A stretch of DNA of 64,000 nt, taken from assembly GCA_944324365.1 (NCBI GenBank), contig CALUWA010000002.1, forward strand, positions 124,001-188,000, in the 5' to 3' direction. Under the pieces are notes generated by a model, which was not told the DNA's origin, ran no database searches, and saw only the letters and a program-made list of their open reading frames with translations. The stretch comes from Candidatus Gastranaerophilales bacterium. Its GTDB lineage: Bacteria; Cyanobacteriota; Vampirovibrionia; Gastranaerophilales; Gastranaerophilaceae. Both the position numbers and the translations under genes were made by a program. Below, one piece after another: positions 59,394 to 64,000 of this stretch; position 1 is the stretch's first letter; each line of letters begins with the position of its first letter.

Positions 59394-59936
59394 ATGAAAA
59401 ATTCGAAATTATTTACGGCAATCCTGATATTAACAGCAGCATTCGGGCTTAGCGGTATTTCTATTGCCCAGAATGTTACTATTGATCCTATAAAGACAAT
59501 CTCGGCTATAAATGCTGCAAGCGGTGTAAAGTCAGCAGCTGAAAATACAAAAGTATATGAATATGCTCTTCCGCTTGCAATAGTTGCTAATCCTAAAGCA
59601 TATCTCGGGAAAAACGTAAAATTTAAAGCAAAATTTGATAAGTTTGCAACGCTCGGTTTGGATTATAAGCCGGCGTTCAGAAGCTCTGAAAAATATATTT
59701 CATTCCTGATTCAGCGTGATGATGTGAGAGATCATGATATTCCGCTTTCCGAGTTAAAGATATTTTTAACTCGTACGGAAGCTGAAAAACACATTGATTT
59801 AAATTCAGGTGATGAAGTTGAAGTTTGCGGCCGTGTATTCTCGACTGCGCTTGGAGATGCCTGGATGGATGTTGATAAATTTACAGTGTTGAAAACCACG
59901 TCAAAAGATGTGACTTCCGGAACCGTAAACAAATAA
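59394..59936 (+). CDS. Secreted protein, possible OB-fold
   Basis: 180 residues. Signal peptide of about 24 residues ending SIAQ. PKAYLGKNVKFKAKFDKFAT, EKYISFLIQRDD and NSGDEVEVCGRVFSTALGDA read as an OB-fold-like beta-barrel, similar in style to tRNA_anti-like secreted domains, but this is a weak match. GAGGTAGGG lies upstream. It is followed 24 bp later by the GH57 gene, so the two are probably co-transcribed. Confidence 0.72.
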   Translation: MKNSKLFTAILILTAAFGLSGISIAQNVTIDPIKTISAINAASGVKSAAENTKVYEYALPLAIVANPKAYLGKNVKFKAKFDKFATLGLDYKPAFRSSEKYISFLIQRDDVRDHDIPLSELKIFLTRTEAEKHIDLNSGDEVEVCGRVFSTALGDAWMDVDKFTVLKTTSKDVTSGTVNK

Positions 59937-59960
59937 AGTTTAAGAATTTGGAGTTAGGAA

Positions 59961-62474
59961 ATGGCAGAAACTGAAAATATTAAAGAAACAAAAAAAGAAG
60001 TTTTTTTGACAATTCACGGGCATTTTTACCAGCCGCCGCGTGAAAATCCTTGGCTTGAGGCGATAGAGCTTCAAGACAGTGCAAAGCCGTTTCATGACTG
60101 GAACGAAAGAATAAATAAAGAATGTTATAACCCGAATTCTGTTTCAAAAGTTGTGGACAGCCGCAATCGTATTCTTGATGTGGTAGATAACTATGAACAT
60201 ATGAGTTTTAACTTTGGCCCGACACTTTTGTCATGGATGGAAAGGTTTGCTCCGCATACATATGAGCGGATTTTGAAAGCTGATATCGACAGCCGTGCGG
60301 AACATAACGGGCATGGAAATGCCATTGCGCAGGTTTATAACCATATGATTATGCCGCTGGCAAACGAACACGACAAAGAAACCCAGGTAAAATGGGGTAT
60401 AACTGATTTTGAAACCCGTTTTGGCAGAAAGCCTGAAGGTATTTGGCTTGCTGAAACGGCCGTGGATGATGATACATTGAGAGTTTGCGAAGCAAACGGG
60501 ATAAAGTTTACGATTCTTTCACCTTATCAGGCATTGAAAATCAGAAAAGAAGGTTCGAACGACTGGCAGGATGTAAGCTGGGGAAATATTGACCCTGCGC
60601 GTTCTTACAGATACTACATAAAATCCGCGCCGGGTAAGTTTATTGATTTGTTTTTCTATGACGGTGCAATATCGCAGTCTGTCGCTTTTGATGAATTGCT
60701 GAAAGACGGAAACCGTTTTATCAAGCGTTTGAAAGAAGGTATTTCGGATGTAAGAGATTATCCTCAGCTTGTTCATATAGCAACTGACGGCGAAAGCTAC
60801 GGCCACCATACAAAATTCGGAGATATGGCGCTTGCATATGTTTTAAAATTCCGTGCGGAAGCAGAAGGGTTTAAGATAACAAATTATGCGGAATATCTCG
60901 AAAAATACAAAAGTGATTATGAAGTTGATATAAAGCAGGCGTCATCCTGGAGCTGTTTCCATGGTGTCGGCAGATGGAAAGAGGATTGCGGATGTTCTAC
61001 GGGCGGCCATCCTGGCTGGAATCAGAAATGGAGAACCCCTTTAAGAAATGCGCTTGATTATCTTCGCGATGAACTTGTAAAAATATTTGAAAAAGAAGGT
61101 GTCAAATATTTTGATGATGTTTGGACTGTCAGAAATAACTATATTTCTGTAATTTTAGATAGAAGCCGAATTAATGTTGACAAGTTCCAGAAAGATAATT
61201 TCTTCCCGAATTTGTCTGATGATGATAAAGTCCGGGCAATGGAGCTTCTTGAAATTCAGCGTCAGGCCATGCTTATGTATACAAGCTGCGGCTGGTTTTT
61301 CTCGGAAATTTCCGGTATTGAAACCGTTCAGATTATGAAATATGCAGCTCGTGCAATGCAGCTTGCGGCAAAATATACAAAGAAAAATCTGGAAACAAAG
61401 TTTTTGGAGCTTTTGTCCGAAGCTAAGAGCAATCTTCCGGAACACGGAACAGGCAAAGATATTTACGAAAAATTTGTTAAGCCTTCCGTTGTTACATTAA
61501 AGCAGATTGCAAGCTTGTGGGCAATTTCATCTTTGTACCAGGATTTTGAGGACGAAGAGAATGTTTATTGCTATATTGTAAAACGCAAGGATTACCAAAG
61601 AGTTGCAAAGGGTAACTCTACGCTGGTTATAGGCCATATTGTTGTTCAATCAAGAATAACCCTGCAAAAATCGAATTTAATGTTCGCTCTGATGCAATAT
61701 GCCGGCGGAGATTTTCATTGTGCTTTAAAAGAGTATTCGGATGATGAAGAATACAACAAGCTAAAACAAAATCTGACCAGAACCTTTATGTTAAATACCC
61801 TGACGGAAATTATAAGAGCATTGGATGAATATTTTGGTACCGAATATTTCACGTTAAAAGATATCTTTATTGAAGAGCGCAGAAAAATTCTTCAAATTCT
61901 TTTAAAAGATAAAATGGACAGATTTGCAAAGAACTATTTGGATATGTATGATGAGGCAAAAGGCTCTATATACCATATGCAGACTCTTGGGCTTTCTGTG
62001 CCTGAGGAATTTAAGATTGCGGCGAGATATGCTTTAAGCAAAAAGTTTAACGAACTGATTTTGAGTTCCGGTGGATTCGTTGAGCCTTCTGTTATTCAGG
62101 ATATTGTTGCGATAAATTATGAAGCGAAAAGTATCGGAATTAAGCTTGATAAGTCACGTTCAAATAAATTATTTGCAAAAAAAATCGAGCAGAATATCTC
62201 GCGGCTTGCATATAGTTTGGAAGTGCAGCAGGCTGATGTTTTGATGGAACTTTTTGACTATATAGAAAAGCTTGAATTGGAAATTGATATTGCAGAAGCT
62301 CAAAATACGTATTATACAAGAATTTATCACCGTATTGGAGAGATTATTGAGCTCAGCCAAAAATCAAAACGAGCAAGTGAAAAACGTTTTGCGCAAATGC
62401 TTCTTGATATCGGCGACAAGTTAAACATTAATACTGATTTTTACAGAAATATGCTCAATAAAATTAATGTATAA
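59961..62474 (+). CDS. GH57-type glycoside hydrolase with DUF3536
   Basis: 837 residues. The N-terminal GH57 barrel starts FLTIHGHFYQPPRENPWLEA; EGIWLAETAVDDDT carries the expected catalytic Glu, and IATDGESYGHHTKFGDMAL the catalytic Asp region. The C-terminal half (WSCFHGVGRWKEDCGCSTGG onward) matches the DUF3536 arrangement of large GH57 proteins from cyanobacteria and others. Probably acts on alpha-glucans such as glycogen. No signal peptide, so intracellular. TTAGGAA upstream. Confidence 0.92.
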   Translation: MAETENIKETKKEVFLTIHGHFYQPPRENPWLEAIELQDSAKPFHDWNERINKECYNPNSVSKVVDSRNRILDVVDNYEHMSFNFGPTLLSWMERFAPHTYERILKADIDSRAEHNGHGNAIAQVYNHMIMPLANEHDKETQVKWGITDFETRFGRKPEGIWLAETAVDDDTLRVCEANGIKFTILSPYQALKIRKEGSNDWQDVSWGNIDPARSYRYYIKSAPGKFIDLFFYDGAISQSVAFDELLKDGNRFIKRLKEGISDVRDYPQLVHIATDGESYGHHTKFGDMALAYVLKFRAEAEGFKITNYAEYLEKYKSDYEVDIKQASSWSCFHGVGRWKEDCGCSTGGHPGWNQKWRTPLRNALDYLRDELVKIFEKEGVKYFDDVWTVRNNYISVILDRSRINVDKFQKDNFFPNLSDDDKVRAMELLEIQRQAMLMYTSCGWFFSEISGIETVQIMKYAARAMQLAAKYTKKNLETKFLELLSEAKSNLPEHGTGKDIYEKFVKPSVVTLKQIASLWAISSLYQDFEDEENVYCYIVKRKDYQRVAKGNSTLVIGHIVVQSRITLQKSNLMFALMQYAGGDFHCALKEYSDDEEYNKLKQNLTRTFMLNTLTEIIRALDEYFGTEYFTLKDIFIEERRKILQILLKDKMDRFAKNYLDMYDEAKGSIYHMQTLGLSVPEEFKIAARYALSKKFNELILSSGGFVEPSVIQDIVAINYEAKSIGIKLDKSRSNKLFAKKIEQNISRLAYSLEVQQADVLMELFDYIEKLELEIDIAEAQNTYYTRIYHRIGEIIELSQKSKRASEKRFAQMLLDIGDKLNINTDFYRNMLNKINV

Positions 62475-63059
62475 TTACCAGTCCTGTGAGCCGTAAGGCT
62501 TAAAGATATCTATAGTATGAAGAATTTTCTTTTCTACTGATGCTATTTTGGCTAAAATTGCAGGGTCTTTTGTTTTCTTTTTTAGAAGCTGAAGCTCAAG
62601 ATATTCTTCTTTTGCGCGGCGAACTTTTTGTTTGTCTTCTTCTCGTTGTAAGAATAACCATCCTTCAAAACCGCAGCCCGGCGGAACTACTACCCAGCCG
62701 CTTGACGGGCAGTGTATACATAAAGTCGGACGTTCTTCATAAATTGAGCACATATTATTATCAAGAAGATATTTGCATTTGTAAAATGTTATTTTATCTT
62801 CGTCATATTTGTTATCCATTTTAAGATGTTCAATTATATTATCAACAATGCCTGCATCGACTTCTCTTGCGGCTTCAATTGACGGGTATGGCTCAAAAAT
62901 TTTTATAAAATCTTTTGCAAAGTCATTTCCTTCTCTTGCGAGTCGTCTGATTTCCTGATAAGTATATTTTGTGTTTGTGACAACACGGCAGCATTTGCCG
63001 CACATTTTACACAGACTTTGAGGACGCTTTTTTAAGTAGTTTTCTTCGTAACTTCCCAT
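62475..63059 (-). CDS. YkgJ-family Cys-cluster protein (second copy)
   Basis: 194 residues. CKMCGKCCRVV and the distal MCSIYEERPTLCIHCP match the same family as 57472-58149, with a shared FAK(D/Q)F and GYKKW/GFEGW pattern. No signal peptide. TATAAT (63071-63066) is exactly six bases before the ATG at 63059, with no Shine-Dalgarno. Its stop is adjacent to that of the convergent GH57 gene. Function unknown; a role in metal or oxidative chemistry is only a family guess. Confidence 0.87.
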   Translation of the reverse strand: MGSYEENYLKKRPQSLCKMCGKCCRVVTNTKYTYQEIRRLAREGNDFAKDFIKIFEPYPSIEAAREVDAGIVDNIIEHLKMDNKYDEDKITFYKCKYLLDNNMCSIYEERPTLCIHCPSSGWVVVPPGCGFEGWLFLQREEDKQKVRRAKEEYLELQLLKKKTKDPAILAKIASVEKKILHTIDIFKPYGSQDW

Positions 63060-63065
63060 ACTGTT

Positions 63066-63071
63066 ATTATA
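63066..63071 (-). promoter_or_regulatory. -10 box for a leaderless YkgJ transcript
   Basis: TATAAT, AACAGT, then the ATG at 63059. The homologous gene at 58149 has TACAAT at the same distance. Confidence 0.6.
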
Positions 63072-63185
63072 GGCAATTTGTATTTTAAGATAAAAATAGT
63101 TAATATTTCTTAAAGTTTTTCGATTTAGCGCAATTATTTTAGATTTTTATACTTTATTTATTTAGGTAGTTAAAAGGTTATTATC

Positions 63186-64000
63186 ATGCAAAATTCGATA
63201 ATGCACAATCAAATTCCAACGGCAGCAAATATGCAGCCTCAGGCGCAAATTCCGCCGCAGCAGGTGTATTCTGCTCCGGTGACGCCGCCGGTTTCTACTG
63301 CCAATCCGAATTATGCAGGGGTCAATATTCAGATTTTTAACCCAATGGTAGGTTCGCCGAACGGGTATGTATATCCGAACCAGACTGCATCTGCTTACGG
63401 ACCGGGGGGTAACGGGGGATGTTACCCTTCAAACTACTATACAACGGGACAATATCCGCAGGGAACATTTGTTCCGCAAAATCCTTACGGGCAGCCGGGT
63501 GGTCAAAATCCACCGGTTCAAAATGGGTATTATGACCAAAACGGGGCATATTATCCTTCCGGAACTCCGGGACAACCGTCCGGTAATACCGGAGCTGAGT
63601 CCAAACCGGTAAATCCGAATGATACAGCATCATCCGCTTCTCAGGCTGAACAACAAACTCCGGTTTCGCCTGTTCCGGATAACAAAAATCCTGAAAATAC
63701 GGCAGGGGCAACAGATGGAGCGAATACAAAAGATGCAGCAGCCTCTGAGGCCGCCGGAGGGGAAACCAGCCCTTCAAAAACAGATGAAAAAGACGGTAAG
63801 AAAACCGAAAAAAGACAGGTAGTTGAATTAACTGATGATTATATAAAAACTTTGGAAAACTATTTGAACAGTCAGGATACGGAAGTTCGTCTGATGGGCG
63901 CAAAAGAAGTCGTTAACAGGTTAACGGAAGACCCGTCAAGGAAGGATGATCCGGCATTGACCGCATTAGTTAACAAAATGCTCCAGGATCCGTCATCTAC
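63186..64000 (+). CDS. Pro/Gln/Asn-rich protein with a HEAT-like segment, 3' end missing
   Basis: Open from the ATG at 63186 (AAAAGG upstream) to the window edge, 271 codons so far. The first ~150 residues are low-complexity, rich in Pro, Gln, Asn, Gly and Tyr (MQNSIMHNQIPTAANMQPQA; PYGQPGGQNPPVQNGYY), with no signal peptide. A Thr/Glu/Lys-rich linker follows. From about residue 215, KTLENYLNSQDTEVRLMGAK and EVVNRLTEDPSRKDDPALTA look like the start of HEAT/ARM-type helical repeats. A disordered N-terminus plus a helical-repeat scaffold suggests an adaptor role; no family is named. Confidence 0.75.
   Translation, partial: MQNSIMHNQIPTAANMQPQAQIPPQQVYSAPVTPPVSTANPNYAGVNIQIFNPMVGSPNGYVYPNQTASAYGPGGNGGCYPSNYYTTGQYPQGTFVPQNPYGQPGGQNPPVQNGYYDQNGAYYPSGTPGQPSGNTGAESKPVNPNDTASSASQAEQQTPVSPVPDNKNPENTAGATDGANTKDAAASEAAGGETSPSKTDEKDGKKTEKRQVVELTDDYIKTLENYLNSQDTEVRLMGAKEVVNRLTEDPSRKDDPALTALVNKMLQDPSS

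Overview
The window looks like part of an AT-rich chromosome from a non-photosynthetic relative of Cyanobacteria, most likely a gut Gastranaerophilales (Melainabacteria/Vampirovibrionia). This is inferred from four signs. The ATP synthase beta and epsilon genes form their own two-gene locus, as in cyanobacteria. Threonyl-tRNA synthetase lacks its N-terminal TGS domain. Several prepilins carry a KKAAFTLAEVLITLG-type cleavage site. There is also an SLH-domain surface protein, a GH57/DUF3536 enzyme and a pyruvate phosphate dikinase. No rRNA, tRNA, CRISPR array, complete transposase or prophage was seen. Both window edges cut genes (nadE at the left, a Pro/Gln/Asn-rich protein at the right).

Layout. 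1-3.2 kb: nadE, a small HTH-like protein, a secreted protein and a nitrilase-family hydrolase. 3.2-6.9 kb: an accessory island with two repeat clusters, a secreted protein, a 5'-truncated gene remnant and prepilin A. 7.0-8.9 kb: atpD-atpC. 9.0-12 kb: a matrixin-type protease, prepilin B, a 483-bp MITE-like element and a two-gene CHR (chromate-type) transporter. 12-24.5 kb: ppdK, a Clp ATPase, dxr, radA, a 1273-residue low-complexity protein and trxA. 24.6-33 kb: a DnaQ-like exonuclease, an organophosphate-type MFS transporter, a Cys-rich SLH protein, a GGDEF protein, a MGMAASQ-type protein, a zinc dehydrogenase and rpsT. 33-44.9 kb: a secreted protein, DUF167, a RelA/SpoT enzyme, proS, prepilin C, a nanE/ROK-kinase cluster, an M16 peptidase and ilvB. 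44.9-54.3 kb: a leader-less pilin-like gene, two secreted coiled-coil proteins, rph, a zinc ribbon, a membrane protein, a PHP-domain protein, an sRNA candidate, prepilin D and thrS. 54.4-64 kb: an EF-hand-like secreted protein, rlmN, an XRE regulator facing a GT8 glycosyltransferase, two YkgJ-type proteins, a CoA-dehydratase activator, a small secreted protein and a GH57 enzyme.

Most striking observation. Four separate prepilin genes (A-D) each carry a long poly-G tract 10-14 codons after a strong ribosome binding site and upstream of the prepilin cleavage motif. Two are in frame (G9 in A, G11 in D) and two are out of frame (G14 in B, G12 in C). C and D share nearly the same leader, so one extra G explains why C is off. 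This is the architecture expected of phase-variable (slipped-strand) contingency loci controlling pilin expression. In A and D the leader is also invaded by several hundred bases of interspersed repeats, yet stays open for 177-183 codons. A fifth pilin-like gene lacks both leader and tract.

A second recurrent signal is a perfect or near-perfect -10 box exactly six bases before the ATG, with no ribosome binding site, at chrA, dxr, rel, nanE, rlmN, both YkgJ genes and possibly the small HTH gene. This suggests widespread leaderless transcripts.
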